Shown here: positions 8,027 to 17,825 of the stretch, one piece after another
How the letters are laid out: every line of letters starts with the position of its first letter
Position numbering within the stretch: position 1 is the stretch's first letter
NCBI GenBank assembly: GCA_045592125.1
Contig: JAZNUE010000027.1
Coordinates: 1 to 64,000 of the forward strand
Source: HGM04593 sp045592125
Lineage (GTDB): Bacteria; Bacteroidota; Bacteroidia; Bacteroidales; Bacteroidaceae
DNA length: 64,000 nt
Reading direction: 5' to 3'
Position numbers and translations under genes: made by a program
Notes under the pieces: generated by a model
The model's database searches: none
Told to the model about the DNA's origin: nothing
Seen by the model: the letters and a program-made list of their open reading frames with translations, nothing else

Positions 8027-9538
8027 ATGACAACAACACAAAAACTCCAGAAAAGACTGAACGACTCAAAGGCAGCACGCTGGACTGCGCTCATTATCGT
8101 TTCGTTCACAATGATGATGGCCTACTTCTTCACCGACGTTATGGGCCCGCTCGAAGCACCCCTTACCACAAAGGGCAAGCTCGTATATTTTGACAACGGC
8201 ACATACCTCTCGGCCGACTCACTGATGAAAGTAAGCACCGTAGAGATTGCTTCGGAAGATGATATTACAGTAGGCAACGAGTACACAATCAACAACGCAG
8301 GCAACGAAGAGACTGTAAAGGTTGACTCTACAATCAACGGCCTCGGTTGGGGAAGCGATGAATACGGCATTTTCTCCGGAGCATACGGCTACATAAACGT
8401 GTTCCTGCTCATGCTCTTCTTCGGAGGTATCATCCTCGACAAGATGGGTGTACGCTTTACAGGTCTCATGAGTACAGCGCTCATGTTCGTGGGTGCTGCA
8501 ATAAAGTGGTATGCAGTGAACAGCACATTCACAGGCGAGATTGTGGGCCTGCCCACACAAGTTGCCCTTGCATGCCTTGGCTTTGCCATCTACGGCATGG
8601 GTTGCGAGATTGCAGGTATCACCGTAACAAAGGTTATCGCAAAGTGGTTTACAGGCCATGAGCTTGCACTTGCAATGGGATTGCAGGTTGCCCTTGCACG
8701 TGTGGGTACAGCATGCGCTCTCTTCTTCGCGCTCCCCGTGGCACAGCACTTCGGCATTGTTTCTGCACCTGTAATGATTGGCGCGTCGGCATTGTGCATT
8801 GGCATGCTCTCATACATCGTATACTGCGTAATGGACAAGAAACTCGACGCTTCGGCAACTGAAACTGAAGGCGCTGCCGAGAGCGAGGAACAGTTCAAGA
8901 TGAGCGACCTTAAAGTTATCTTCTGCAACAAAGGATTCTGGCTAATCACACTGCTCTGCCTCATGTTCTATTCAGCAGTGTTCCCCTTCCTCAAATTCGC
9001 GACCAACCTCATGATTATAAAGTACCACGTAAGCCCCGACCTTGCCGGCATGATTCCCGGCCTGCTGCCTTTCGGCACAATACTGCTCACACCGCTCTTC
9101 GGTTCAGTATATGACAAGGTGGGCAAGGGCGCAACACTAATGCTCATTGGTTCGGCACTGCTCACTGTGGTACACGTGCTCTTCGCGCTGCCGGTTATGA
9201 ACGTGTGGTGGTTCGCTGTGATTGTGATGATACTGCTCGGTATCGCATTCTCACTTGTTCCATCGGCTATGTGGCCATCAGTGCCCAAGATTATCCCGAT
9301 GAAGCAGCTGGGCTCGGCCTACGCCATCATATTCTACATACAGAACATAGGCCTGTCAATGGTTCCCGTGCTCATTGGCAACGTCATACAGAGCAATACT
9401 GTGAACGGCACCACAGACTACACAGTCCCCATGGCAATCTTCGCAGGCTTTGGAGTGGTAGCAGTAATTATCTCAATGCTGCTCAAAGGCGCCGACAAGA
9501 AGTACAACTACGGTCTTGAGCAGAAGAACGAGAAGTAA
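8027..9538 (+). CDS. MFS transporter
   Basis: 503 residues with about 12 hydrophobic helices. The first is at about 18-36. A hydrophilic loop of about 65 residues (TKGKLVYFDNGTYLSADSL onward) then sits on the outside before helix 2, which is unusual. The motif LDKMGVRFTG at about 147 resembles the MFS loop 2-3 signature, and SVYDKVGKG is its pseudo-repeat in the C-terminal half. The middle loop at about 272-297 is acidic (TETEGAAESEEQ). The substrate is not predictable. A terminator follows at 9561. Confidence 0.88.
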   Translation: MTTTQKLQKRLNDSKAARWTALIIVSFTMMMAYFFTDVMGPLEAPLTTKGKLVYFDNGTYLSADSLMKVSTVEIASEDDITVGNEYTINNAGNEETVKVDSTINGLGWGSDEYGIFSGAYGYINVFLLMLFFGGIILDKMGVRFTGLMSTALMFVGAAIKWYAVNSTFTGEIVGLPTQVALACLGFAIYGMGCEIAGITVTKVIAKWFTGHELALAMGLQVALARVGTACALFFALPVAQHFGIVSAPVMIGASALCIGMLSYIVYCVMDKKLDASATETEGAAESEEQFKMSDLKVIFCNKGFWLITLLCLMFYSAVFPFLKFATNLMIIKYHVSPDLAGMIPGLLPFGTILLTPLFGSVYDKVGKGATLMLIGSALLTVVHVLFALPVMNVWWFAVIVMILLGIAFSLVPSAMWPSVPKIIPMKQLGSAYAIIFYIQNIGLSMVPVLIGNVIQSNTVNGTTDYTVPMAIFAGFGVVAVIISMLLKGADKKYNYGLEQKNEK

Positions 9539-9560
9539 AATCCTCGAAATAATACACCTA

Positions 9561-9600
9561 AAGGAGCCGTGTCAAAATTAATTTTGACACGGCTCCTTTT
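9561..9600. terminator. Bidirectional terminator
   Basis: The perfect 18-bp stem aaggagccgtgtcaaaat / attttgacacggctcctt has a 2-base centre and a short T-run on the plus side. It lies between the MFS gene (+) and the convergent thioredoxin-like gene (-). Confidence 0.85.
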
Positions 9601-9695
9601 AGGTTTACAAGAATAGACAAGATACCAGGCGTATTTGTCCCGACTGTAGGGGCGCTACCAAAGTGTCCGCCCCAAAAGCAAGATAACGACAATAC

Positions 9696-11531
9696 TCAAA
9701 GTTCCATCTCTTTCAACAGTTCATTGATTTTGCTCTTGAACCTCTCAAGACTATTCTTGCCCCAACCTTCCACGTCCATAATGACTTTGCCATTTTCATC
9801 ACAAAGGAAATAGCGTGGTATACCGTTGATATTTGGGATGGAATTCCAATCCTTGTCCGAAAGGCGATAATGATAACCAGGAATGCTCATTATTGTATTA
9901 CTCCACTCCTGATAGGGACTACTGCCATTGGTAAGATAAACAAACACCACAGGTTTTCCCTCCATTTCTGTTTTATAATCTTTTATCTGGCGTATTCCTG
10001 CTTTGCATGGGCCACACCATGTCGCCCAGCAATCAATAAGCAGAATCTTGCCTTCAAATTGTGATGAGACATAATCAATTACCGAACCTTGATATTTGTC
10101 AGGAACACTGCAAACTTTTACTTTATCTTTCATTTCAGCCTGCATACGAGCCTTTTCGTTACGTATAAAACGGTTAAAGCCGCGTACCTTTTCCATAAAT
10201 TGCGGAGCAACACTATCCCATTGTACGGCATCGTCATCAAATGGCTCTGCACTGATTTGGCGACATATTTTCCGCGAATACTCAAAATCGGACATCCAAC
10301 GTGCTACAGGGTTATCGGTCAGGCCATTTGCAACAGCATAAGGCAATATCGTGGCATCCCTTATAAGCCATAAGGCTACGTTTGAGTTTTTGTCAAACAA
10401 TTCTATATCTACTGAATGTGTATCTTTTAACGTATACTCCTTAATCTTGATATTGTACACAGAATCGACATTGGCAACACGGGCTCTCTGTAAAGAACGT
10501 TTAAGCCATTGCGGATATGAGATTATATTCCTTATATACTCTTTTTGTGCGAACAAAGAAGCCAGTTGCCTTTGTCTATTATTATAAACTTCGCTCTGCA
10601 GCAGTTTTTTCTTACGGACCTGCATGGTATCCCATTGTATTTTGGCAAACTCCTCAAAAGATGTCTCCAAAACGGATTCATGTCCTATGACCGTCTGCCA
10701 ATCCATATGTGTAAGGTCCCATAAAACTTGTGACAAATCTCCTACAGGTCCATCAAATGTGACCTCATTGCCTGCAAATTCATACCCTTCGAGTTCATAT
10801 CTTTTGGCCATTGCTGCAGGCAAATCAACGGTAACCGTTGTACGGTAGCCAGGAAAGAACCAGAAGTCGCCACTTATATCTCCCGAAAAGACTGAATATA
10901 CCGCATGATTATGTAAACCTTGTTTATAAAGAACAAAATCACCATCTATACTGTCTTTCTCTATTTTCACTTCTTCAAGCCCGGTTATAGCATCTTGAGT
11001 TACGAAGATATAGGACTGTATTTCATCAGGAATGAATCCTATTATGTTACCTACAACATAAGCGGTATCGCCAACGGCTTCATATTCCGGCAGTGGTTCA
11101 TCAGCAGGAAAATCATCGCACTTGTCCTGTTTTGTCGATATATATCCTTTACCGTCTGTTCGTATTCCGTACCACCCCTTATCGAAACCAATGAGATCAA
11201 ATGTAACAGCCGATGCCGGCAATGCCCTGAAGACAAGTTTAACGCTATCCTTATTTTCAGACACAAAAGCATCTATATAAGGAATTCTGTTATTACCCGC
11301 AACAAGGTATATCGGAGTCTCCAAATCAGGGAGCTTTTCTGGTTCATTTGCAGAGAAATAAAGTTCCGTACAGTTCTTGTCAATACTTATTTTCTCAAGA
11401 TACATACTGTTAGAAGCAGTAAAAGCAAATGCCGGACGTGTATATTCCTTACCCCAGGCATTCTTTTGCGTCTGCGCATTCAATGTTGCTATAGCAACTG
11501 AAAACATAATCAACAGCAATGTCTTTTTCAT
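9696..11531 (-). CDS. TlpA-like thioredoxin-domain protein with long N-terminal region
   Basis: 611 residues. A signal peptide (MKKTLLLIMFSVAIATLNAQ) is followed by about 450 residues of beta-rich and then helical sequence that I do not recognise. A C-terminal thioredoxin fold starts near 480 and carries CWATWCGPC (active-site pair Cys506 and Cys509) and the cis-Pro loop GIPRYFL. It acts in the periplasm as a thiol-disulfide reductase, as in other Bacteroidales TlpA proteins. The gene is visibly AT-richer than its neighbours and uses more A/T-ending codons, which suggests transfer or a different expression class. The substrate is unknown. Confidence 0.85.
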   Translation of the reverse strand: MKKTLLLIMFSVAIATLNAQTQKNAWGKEYTRPAFAFTASNSMYLEKISIDKNCTELYFSANEPEKLPDLETPIYLVAGNNRIPYIDAFVSENKDSVKLVFRALPASAVTFDLIGFDKGWYGIRTDGKGYISTKQDKCDDFPADEPLPEYEAVGDTAYVVGNIIGFIPDEIQSYIFVTQDAITGLEEVKIEKDSIDGDFVLYKQGLHNHAVYSVFSGDISGDFWFFPGYRTTVTVDLPAAMAKRYELEGYEFAGNEVTFDGPVGDLSQVLWDLTHMDWQTVIGHESVLETSFEEFAKIQWDTMQVRKKKLLQSEVYNNRQRQLASLFAQKEYIRNIISYPQWLKRSLQRARVANVDSVYNIKIKEYTLKDTHSVDIELFDKNSNVALWLIRDATILPYAVANGLTDNPVARWMSDFEYSRKICRQISAEPFDDDAVQWDSVAPQFMEKVRGFNRFIRNEKARMQAEMKDKVKVCSVPDKYQGSVIDYVSSQFEGKILLIDCWATWCGPCKAGIRQIKDYKTEMEGKPVVFVYLTNGSSPYQEWSNTIMSIPGYHYRLSDKDWNSIPNINGIPRYFLCDENGKVIMDVEGWGKNSLERFKSKINELLKEMEL

Positions 11532-11571
11532 TGGGTTTTGTTTTATTTATTGTTTTTAAGTTTTTCATTAT

Positions 11572-11602
11572 GAGATGCTTCACTGCACTCTGCATGACAA
11601 GT
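11572..11602. repeat. Degenerate REP-like unit
   Basis: The sequence runs gagatgcttcactgcactc, then tgcatgacaag. It matches the layout of gagatccttcacgttcgttc with aggatgacaag found inside the efflux operon, with several differences. The surrounding 11532-11830 gap contains no gene, only this copy and two hairpins (11649-11665 and 11793-11819). Confidence 0.5.
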
Positions 11603-11792
11603 CCGCGAGTTATATCATCCCCAATATGCAGCGTTCGATACATCATCCCGTCTATAAGACGGGCAAGTACCCTAATTGTTACAATGAAAGGCAAAAAAAT
11701 GGTACACTACATGCATATTATTCCTTATTCAATACCTACGTTTATGCACCTTTGCGGCAAGAGTTGAGGAACATTGCATGCAGCGTACCCTG

Positions 11793-11819
11793 CAGCCGGG
11801 AGAACCACCAACCCGGCTG
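11793..11819. terminator. Hairpin with plus-side T-rich tail
   Basis: The stem cagccggg / cccggctg is followed on the plus strand by tttgttttatctt. It lies just past the stop of the last efflux gene, which is on the minus strand, so either it ends that operon poorly or it terminates an unidentified plus-strand transcript. Confidence 0.45.
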
Positions 11820-11830
11820 TTTGTTTTATC

Positions 11831-14245
11831 TTACTCTTTTGCTATAATGTCAGCCGGTTGCAGCCTCATCATCTTGCGTATGTGTACGCCCACGACAAGC
11901 GCTACCACAAGCGAGACAATTGAAATACTCATTATAATAGGTATTACAGGCGAAACAAGTTCCCTTGGAATACCCTGCTGCATTCCCCACTCCTGCAACA
12001 ACGTGTTGAAGATTACCATCAGAGGCATGCTCATCACGCTTGCCACGACTACAAGCCACACATACAGGCGTGCGAAGAAAGCAACCACATCTTTTCTCTT
12101 TGCACCGTGAACCTTGCGCACGGCAATCTCCTTCTGGCGCGAGCGCGTATCGAGCGATATCGAGCTCCATATTCCCATGAAGCATATCACGAAGCAGATG
12201 GCTGAGAGTATCCATGCACCGTACTCCATATTATTAAGAAGGAAGAGTTCCTTTGTCATCTCCTCGTGCAGGTTCATAACCGTCGGCTTCACAGGTTCGG
12301 GATTTACGCGCCGCATAACATCCTCGAGTTCCGTGAACACCCTGTCATACTCCCCCTCCTCGGGCACTATTATGAACTGCGTAAAGCAGTTGCCATCGTA
12401 ACCAAGTTCTACAATACAGTTTGTCTGGAAGCTGCTGTTGTTTTCCATGTAAGGCAGGACCGGGAATGTTCCGCCTATCGGGAAGGCATGGCGGCTGCGC
12501 ACAAGCAGCGACCCGTTGTCCGTTAATCCCAGGCGGCTGAGCCTGCTGTAGAGCGAATCGCTCAGCAACATGCAGTTGTTGCGTTGCCCGCGTGGCAAGA
12601 ACCATTTTATCGGGCGTTGCCAGAAGTCGAGAATTGCAGTATCGCTCACCTGGAGTGTGGTGAAGAAAGGGGAATGTATAGAAACCTTCTCGGCCTCCAC
12701 ATTATCGAGTCCCTCCAGTTGAGTATAATCCCTGTTGATTTTTATATATTGCTTTATGCCTTTTGGTCCTGTCTGCAAATATTCAAGAAACTGCCGCGAA
12801 TCGGTATCGGCAATGGATGGCTTCACACTGATGCACTCTGCATAGAAAGCATCATTTTCAGGAACATTGCACTGTTTCTCCATAAGCCCTATAAAATGTG
12901 ACAATGCCAAAGTAGAGCCAAGGAACAGAATGCTTATGAACAGCTGCAGCCCCAGCATGCCGTTGCGCAGTGTGTGCCTACGGCTGCGGTGCATCTGTGC
13001 TGCCATTGCCTGACGGGAGTGCAGCATTCCCTTGGCATTGCACCACACCACAACTGCACAGAGAATGGTGACAGCCACTGCTATGAACATAATGCTTGCG
13101 TTTATGCCGTCTATTCTCCACCCGAACTCATCAAGGAAGCCGGCGAGATATTCACCTGCATAGCCGGCGAGCATGTTGCCAAGCAGCAAAGCAAGCATAA
13201 AGGCCATGACTATTGTCAGCACCATCTCGGTGAAGAACAGCCTCATGATACTCCTGCCTTTGGCACCATGTACCCTGCGCAACGACACCTCACGCCGACG
13301 CATACGGAAGAGCTGCAGCTGCATCTTCAGGAACCCTATGAGGGCAGCCACAAGAATAAGCGAGCTTGTAAGATAGACAATTGTACGCACCCTCAATAAG
13401 TTGGTCCTTCTCTCGGTGTATACAAAATCAAGGCTCTCTATCCGGGTGCTTATCCCCAGAGGCTTAAGGCGGCGGTCGGCCTCTTTGCGCACCTGCTCGG
13501 GCGACTGTCCCTCGGCAAGCAACATCAGGTAACAGGCAATGTACCCATGTTCGTTCTCCTCTTTGGTTATGTATATGGCATTGGTTACACCGTCATCCAG
13601 TTGTCCGGCCCTGTAGACATCGCGTATAGTAAAGGTCATCCACGTCATGTCATTCCACAAAGAGACCTTGCACCCTACGGGATTCTTGTCACCATACACC
13701 TGCCTTGCAATCATTTCGCTTATGACAGCCTCATCCTTCTTCAGCACCGGGACCTTTTCACCTGTAAGGGCCGAACGTATGGCATGGAAATTCAGTTTCT
13801 CGCCCTCTACGGCAAAGAAATCGCTCGGCCGTGTCCTTGTTGTAGAATCGGGCATCGTAAAGGTCATGTCACTGCCACGCATCAATCCCCCGACAAAATC
13901 GTTATGGAACATCTTCTCTACACCGGGCAGTGCGCCACCGGCATTCAGCGCTGCATCCATTTCGGGAGTAACCGTGATGGAATTGCTGATGAATTCGAGC
14001 ACGAGTTCCGCATTCGGTGCACTTCCATTGCCCACTGTCATCTTTTCATCATAGAGGCACATCACATAGCAACGGTCATAATAGGTTTCCTTTGCAATGG
14101 ATGGAGGCCCAAGGTGCTTTAAGACAAAGTGCGTGGCAGCAAGGGTCACGATACCCACCGCAAGCGCAACAATGCTCACAAGGTTCTGTGCCTTGTATTT
14201 CATAAGGTTGCGCCAGGCAACCTTGAGATTATGCAGTATCATCAT
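11831..14245 (-). CDS. ABC transporter permease, MacB/FtsX type (second permease)
   Basis: 804 residues. A first transmembrane helix at about 22-40 follows a basic N-terminus (NLKVAWRNLMKYK). A large periplasmic domain (about 45-280) and three helices follow. The protein then repeats the layout: a fifth helix around 425-445, a second periplasmic domain and three more helices. The LRRVHGAKGRSI and VRKVHGAKRKDV motifs are the cytoplasmic coupling segments of the two FtsX halves. Such 800-residue double-FtsX permeases act in tripartite export or as mechanotransmitters. It is the last gene of the efflux operon and lies 11 bases after the ATPase gene. An alternative start is one codon later. Confidence 0.88.
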   Translation of the reverse strand: MMILHNLKVAWRNLMKYKAQNLVSIVALAVGIVTLAATHFVLKHLGPPSIAKETYYDRCYVMCLYDEKMTVGNGSAPNAELVLEFISNSITVTPEMDAALNAGGALPGVEKMFHNDFVGGLMRGSDMTFTMPDSTTRTRPSDFFAVEGEKLNFHAIRSALTGEKVPVLKKDEAVISEMIARQVYGDKNPVGCKVSLWNDMTWMTFTIRDVYRAGQLDDGVTNAIYITKEENEHGYIACYLMLLAEGQSPEQVRKEADRRLKPLGISTRIESLDFVYTERRTNLLRVRTIVYLTSSLILVAALIGFLKMQLQLFRMRRREVSLRRVHGAKGRSIMRLFFTEMVLTIVMAFMLALLLGNMLAGYAGEYLAGFLDEFGWRIDGINASIMFIAVAVTILCAVVVWCNAKGMLHSRQAMAAQMHRSRRHTLRNGMLGLQLFISILFLGSTLALSHFIGLMEKQCNVPENDAFYAECISVKPSIADTDSRQFLEYLQTGPKGIKQYIKINRDYTQLEGLDNVEAEKVSIHSPFFTTLQVSDTAILDFWQRPIKWFLPRGQRNNCMLLSDSLYSRLSRLGLTDNGSLLVRSRHAFPIGGTFPVLPYMENNSSFQTNCIVELGYDGNCFTQFIIVPEEGEYDRVFTELEDVMRRVNPEPVKPTVMNLHEEMTKELFLLNNMEYGAWILSAICFVICFMGIWSSISLDTRSRQKEIAVRKVHGAKRKDVVAFFARLYVWLVVVASVMSMPLMVIFNTLLQEWGMQQGIPRELVSPVIPIIMSISIVSLVVALVVGVHIRKMMRLQPADIIAKE

Positions 14246-14256
14246 ATCAATATCAT

Positions 14257-14931
14257 TTACATCTCAACCTCGGATACAATCTCGCCGTCGAAGAGGTTAA
14301 CCACTCTGTCGGCATAGTTCGCGTCGTGCTGCGAGTGTGTCACCATGATAATGGTTGTTCCCTCGTTGTGCAGTTCCTTCAGAAGTTCCATGACCTCCTT
14401 GCCGTGCTTGGAGTCGAGATTACCCGTAGGCTCATCGGCAAGTATTATCTGTGGACGCGAGATTACCGCACGTGCTATTGCCACACGCTGCTGCTGTCCG
14501 CCCGAGAGCTGTGCAGGGAAATGCTGTGCACGGTGCGACATTGCCACACGCTCCACAACCTCGTTGACCAGACGGCGGCGCTCCTTCTTCGGTGTCCCCA
14601 TATAAAGAAGCGGAAGCTCCACATTCTCGACCACGCTGAGCTCGTCGATGAGGTTGAAGCTCTGGAACACGAATCCCAGGCGGCCCTTACGCAGGTCGGT
14701 GCGGTCGTCCTCGCTCATGTGGCTCACATCCTTGCCGTCGAGCATGTATGTGCCTTCGCTCGGGTTGTCGAGCAGACCCAGGATATTCAGCAGCGTAGAT
14801 TTTCCACATCCGCTGGGACCCATGATAGCCACGAACTCACCTTTTTTCACTTCGAGATTAACATTCTGCAATGCCCATGTCTCAATCTCCTCGGTCTTGA
14901 ATACTTTCTTGATGTTCTTTAGTGTAATCAT
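14257..14931 (-). CDS. ABC transporter ATP-binding protein, MacB/LolD type
   Basis: 224 residues, a single nucleotide-binding domain. Walker A GPSGCGKST is at about 38-46, the Q-loop VFQSFNLIDELSV at about 88, the signature LSGGQQQRVAIARA at about 141, Walker B IILADEPTGNLDS at about 160 and the H-loop TH at about 198. It powers the two FtsX-type permeases on either side, acting at the inner face of the membrane. It sits between them in the efflux operon. It is the only ATPase in the locus, so it must serve both permeases unless one pairs with a partner elsewhere. Confidence 0.93.
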   Translation of the reverse strand: MITLKNIKKVFKTEEIETWALQNVNLEVKKGEFVAIMGPSGCGKSTLLNILGLLDNPSEGTYMLDGKDVSHMSEDDRTDLRKGRLGFVFQSFNLIDELSVVENVELPLLYMGTPKKERRRLVNEVVERVAMSHRAQHFPAQLSGGQQQRVAIARAVISRPQIILADEPTGNLDSKHGKEVMELLKELHNEGTTIIMVTHSQHDANYADRVVNLFDGEIVSEVEM

Positions 14932-14998
14932 AATTCTGTTATTTAAATTTATATGTTTTGTTTATTTATGGCGAAGTATCTCTATTCAGTGTGGTTTT

Positions 14999-15030
14999 GA
15001 GATCCTTCACATCCGTTCAGGATGACAAGT
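14999..15030. repeat. REP-like unit in efflux operon spacer 3
   Basis: gagatccttcacatccgttc followed by aggatgacaag. It is part of the 191-base spacer between the first permease and the ATPase genes. Close to it, at 15048-15062, is tggtcaacatcttta, a second block shared with the other two spacers. Confidence 0.65.
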
Positions 15031-15122
15031 TCACGAAAAAAGTGTTTGGTCAACATCTTTACCGTTGCTACGCTCAGTATGACAAACAGCATTTTAGGTC
15101 AATTGCTATATTGTTGCTTTAT

Positions 15123-17573
15123 TCACTCACTTTTTATTACATCGGCTGCATTTATGCGGCTGACACTGTATATCTTCTTTCCTATAGTGGCAAGCGTCAC
15201 AAATGACACAATGAGTATCGCCGCCAATATGTAACAGCAGAGTATCACCCAATCGGTGCCGGAAAGGGTCTCTGCATAAGCATTCACCAGCACAATCAGC
15301 ATAAGTGCAATGACCGTTACAAACGCTGCTGCCGTAGCCAGCAGGCGCAGATAGTAGGCACCGAACAGGCGCATTATATCGCGGCTCTTTGCACCGTGTA
15401 TCTTGCGCAGTGCCACCTCCTTGCGGCGGCCGCGGCTCTCGAGCGCAATGTTCGAATATACACTTGCCACAATAGAGATAATAGATACTGACACAAGCAG
15501 CAGTGCCAGTTCACCGAGGAATTCCATGAATCTCAGTTGGGAGAACCACGAATCGTAAAGGCTACTTATTGGCACATCGTTCATGTCATAGGGCATTGCC
15601 TCGCGGTACATTGCCTTTATTACATCCTCGCAGCGGCCCGTCTTACCGTCCTTAGGGAATATTATATGTTCCCTTCTGGAATGATTCTCAATTATCCCGT
15701 CGGCCTCGCCGTCCACTATCCAGTATGCCGGTGTATAGTCATTGTATGCTGTATAGGCATAGTGCTGGAGAGCCTTTGCATAGCCAATGAGCGTATAGCT
15801 GCGCTCGTTGTAGAGCTTGCGGACAATTTCATCGGGCAAGGGTTTGAGGCCCCACTTCATGCGCAGGCGCTCTGCCTCCTCGGTGCGCACGTATACAGCT
15901 GTTGTGTAACGTCTGCTGTCGGCCGGACAATCCTGAAGAACCTTTATACCCAGATTATCGAAGAGTTCCTCATCGGTGATGGTATAGGAATAATCATACC
16001 CGTCCCCCTCATTTTTCGGCTCTACATAGTGCATCAAAAGCCGGGTATCCAAGGTCGGAGATGTGGAGTGTACCAGATATGTGCGGCTTATGTGACTGAC
16101 AGTACCTGTCTGCATGAGCCTGTTGTCAAAATCGGGAATATTGGCAGTTATGCGCCCATTGGCCATTACCACCAGTGCACGACGGTAGGCCGAAGGGTCA
16201 TCGGGCAACACGGCTGCCTGCTCCCTGTAATTGTAGCTGACTACATAGAAAAGCCCTAACACCGCCAGAATGAGAATCATGCTGACACCGAGCTGCACGC
16301 CCATCATCATGCTCTGCCCCACAGTGCGCGGATGACCGCTGCGCCCCACACGAAGACCAACCGGCTTGCGCATATAACGGTAGACCGTCACAGTAGCGAC
16401 CAACAGCGCGACAAGGAGCGTACATGCTATTATCCACAACGAAATGCCATATATTGCATCAAGGTCAAAGACCATTCCGCCAACAATATTGTACATTATC
16501 GGGAGTACATAGCCCGACAGTAGAACCGTTATGACAACCGTAGCTATTGCAGCGAACATAAAGACAATTACAATCTCCATGGCCAGCAATGTGCAGAGCT
16601 GTCTTGGACGGGAACCCATTGTACGGCGCAGTGCAAGCTCGCGCGAACGTAGTGAGAAGAGTTGCAGCTGCATCTTCAAGAAGCCGATTACGGCAATGAG
16701 CAGCACGCTGCAGCCGAGAAGCAGCAGTGCAAAGACAAGCACCACAAAGAAGAGACCCTCATCACTCCAGTCAAAATCATTGACCCTGTAGGTAAAGTAG
16801 TACTCTGGCATTGCCGATGAGAGTTCTTTCTGCAGCTGTGCTGCCGTTGCACCGGGTGCAAGTTCAATGGCAATCTCGGGGCTGCTGTAATGTTCTGCCG
16901 GCAGGGAGCTGACAATGAATATTCCACTGAAAGAGTCACCAAGGTGGTCGGCGGTTTCAACAACGTCGGTTATGACAAGCTGCGGCTTGTCCACCAGCGG
17001 GCTATGTATGACAAGCCCGCGCGGGTCGGCACCCTTGCCGTAGACCTTTTTGCTGATGTCGGCTGTTATGATGACATCACCCTCATGCAGTTCCGGAATA
17101 CGCTTGCCGGTAACGGCACTGGTGTAGAGCCTATAGTAAAAAAAACGGGGCGAGGAATAGCCATAGATACTATTCAATGTCTTGCGCTTGCCATCCTTGG
17201 TCTCAAAGTCCGTATCTGCTCCCATAAAGATAGAAAAGAATTGAGCCTCGCGCATTGACGGAATCTCAAGCGAATTGAGGCGCTCTACAAAACTACGGTC
17301 AATCCTTACCTGATCGTTGTACTGTATGTCGGCCCAGTTGGCATCGTGAACAGGACGGCTTTTGTACTGCTCCTCGGTCAGGTTGTATGCACTCACTGAC
17401 ACTCTGCGCGTATCCATCTCGGAGAGGTATATCTCAAGCACAAAGCTCTTCAACAGATATACTGTTATCGCGAAACATACGACACCCACTGCCAGGGAGA
17501 GTATTGATATTATGTTCTGTGTCTTGTATTTGAGCAGGTTGCGCCATGCTATCTTGAAATAGTGCTGTATCAT
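15123..17573 (-). CDS. ABC transporter permease, MacB/FtsX type (first permease)
   Basis: 816 residues with the same double-FtsX layout as the later permease: an N-terminal helix at about 22-40 after FKIAWRNLLKYK, a periplasmic domain, three helices near 280-395, a fifth helix near 428-450, a second periplasmic domain and three final helices. The coupling segments are LRRTMGSRPRQL and LRKIHGAKSRDI. The periplasmic domains differ clearly from those of the 804-residue permease, so the two are paralogues and not a recent duplication. It lies between the hlyD-like and ATPase genes of the efflux operon. Confidence 0.88.
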   Translation of the reverse strand: MIQHYFKIAWRNLLKYKTQNIISILSLAVGVVCFAITVYLLKSFVLEIYLSEMDTRRVSVSAYNLTEEQYKSRPVHDANWADIQYNDQVRIDRSFVERLNSLEIPSMREAQFFSIFMGADTDFETKDGKRKTLNSIYGYSSPRFFYYRLYTSAVTGKRIPELHEGDVIITADISKKVYGKGADPRGLVIHSPLVDKPQLVITDVVETADHLGDSFSGIFIVSSLPAEHYSSPEIAIELAPGATAAQLQKELSSAMPEYYFTYRVNDFDWSDEGLFFVVLVFALLLLGCSVLLIAVIGFLKMQLQLFSLRSRELALRRTMGSRPRQLCTLLAMEIVIVFMFAAIATVVITVLLSGYVLPIMYNIVGGMVFDLDAIYGISLWIIACTLLVALLVATVTVYRYMRKPVGLRVGRSGHPRTVGQSMMMGVQLGVSMILILAVLGLFYVVSYNYREQAAVLPDDPSAYRRALVVMANGRITANIPDFDNRLMQTGTVSHISRTYLVHSTSPTLDTRLLMHYVEPKNEGDGYDYSYTITDEELFDNLGIKVLQDCPADSRRYTTAVYVRTEEAERLRMKWGLKPLPDEIVRKLYNERSYTLIGYAKALQHYAYTAYNDYTPAYWIVDGEADGIIENHSRREHIIFPKDGKTGRCEDVIKAMYREAMPYDMNDVPISSLYDSWFSQLRFMEFLGELALLLVSVSIISIVASVYSNIALESRGRRKEVALRKIHGAKSRDIMRLFGAYYLRLLATAAAFVTVIALMLIVLVNAYAETLSGTDWVILCCYILAAILIVSFVTLATIGKKIYSVSRINAADVIKSE

Positions 17574-17670
17574 TGTGCTGTGGTTTATTTAAAAGATTTT
17601 AAATTCTAATAATTATTTTCTTATATAACCTGAATTCCGATATAACAAATTATATTGAAATTTCGCGTTT

Positions 17671-17745
17671 TTGTCATCCCGAACCTTGTGTGAGAAATCT
17701 CCAGAACAATATATGAGATATCTCACGTTCGTTCGATATGACATC
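17671..17745. repeat. Paired REP-like units in efflux operon spacer 2
   Basis: Two inverted copies (gtcatcccgaaccttgtgtg... and ...tctcacgttcgttcgatatg) face each other in the 252-base spacer between the hlyD-like and first permease genes. The block gtggtcaacatctata follows at about 17769-17784, as in the other spacers. Confidence 0.6.
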
Positions 17746-17825
17746 AATACGGAGTCTTATAGGTTATTGTGGTCAACATCTATATTATTGCCAAAAGCTT
17801 CTTATATAACGTGTTTTTCTTTTTC

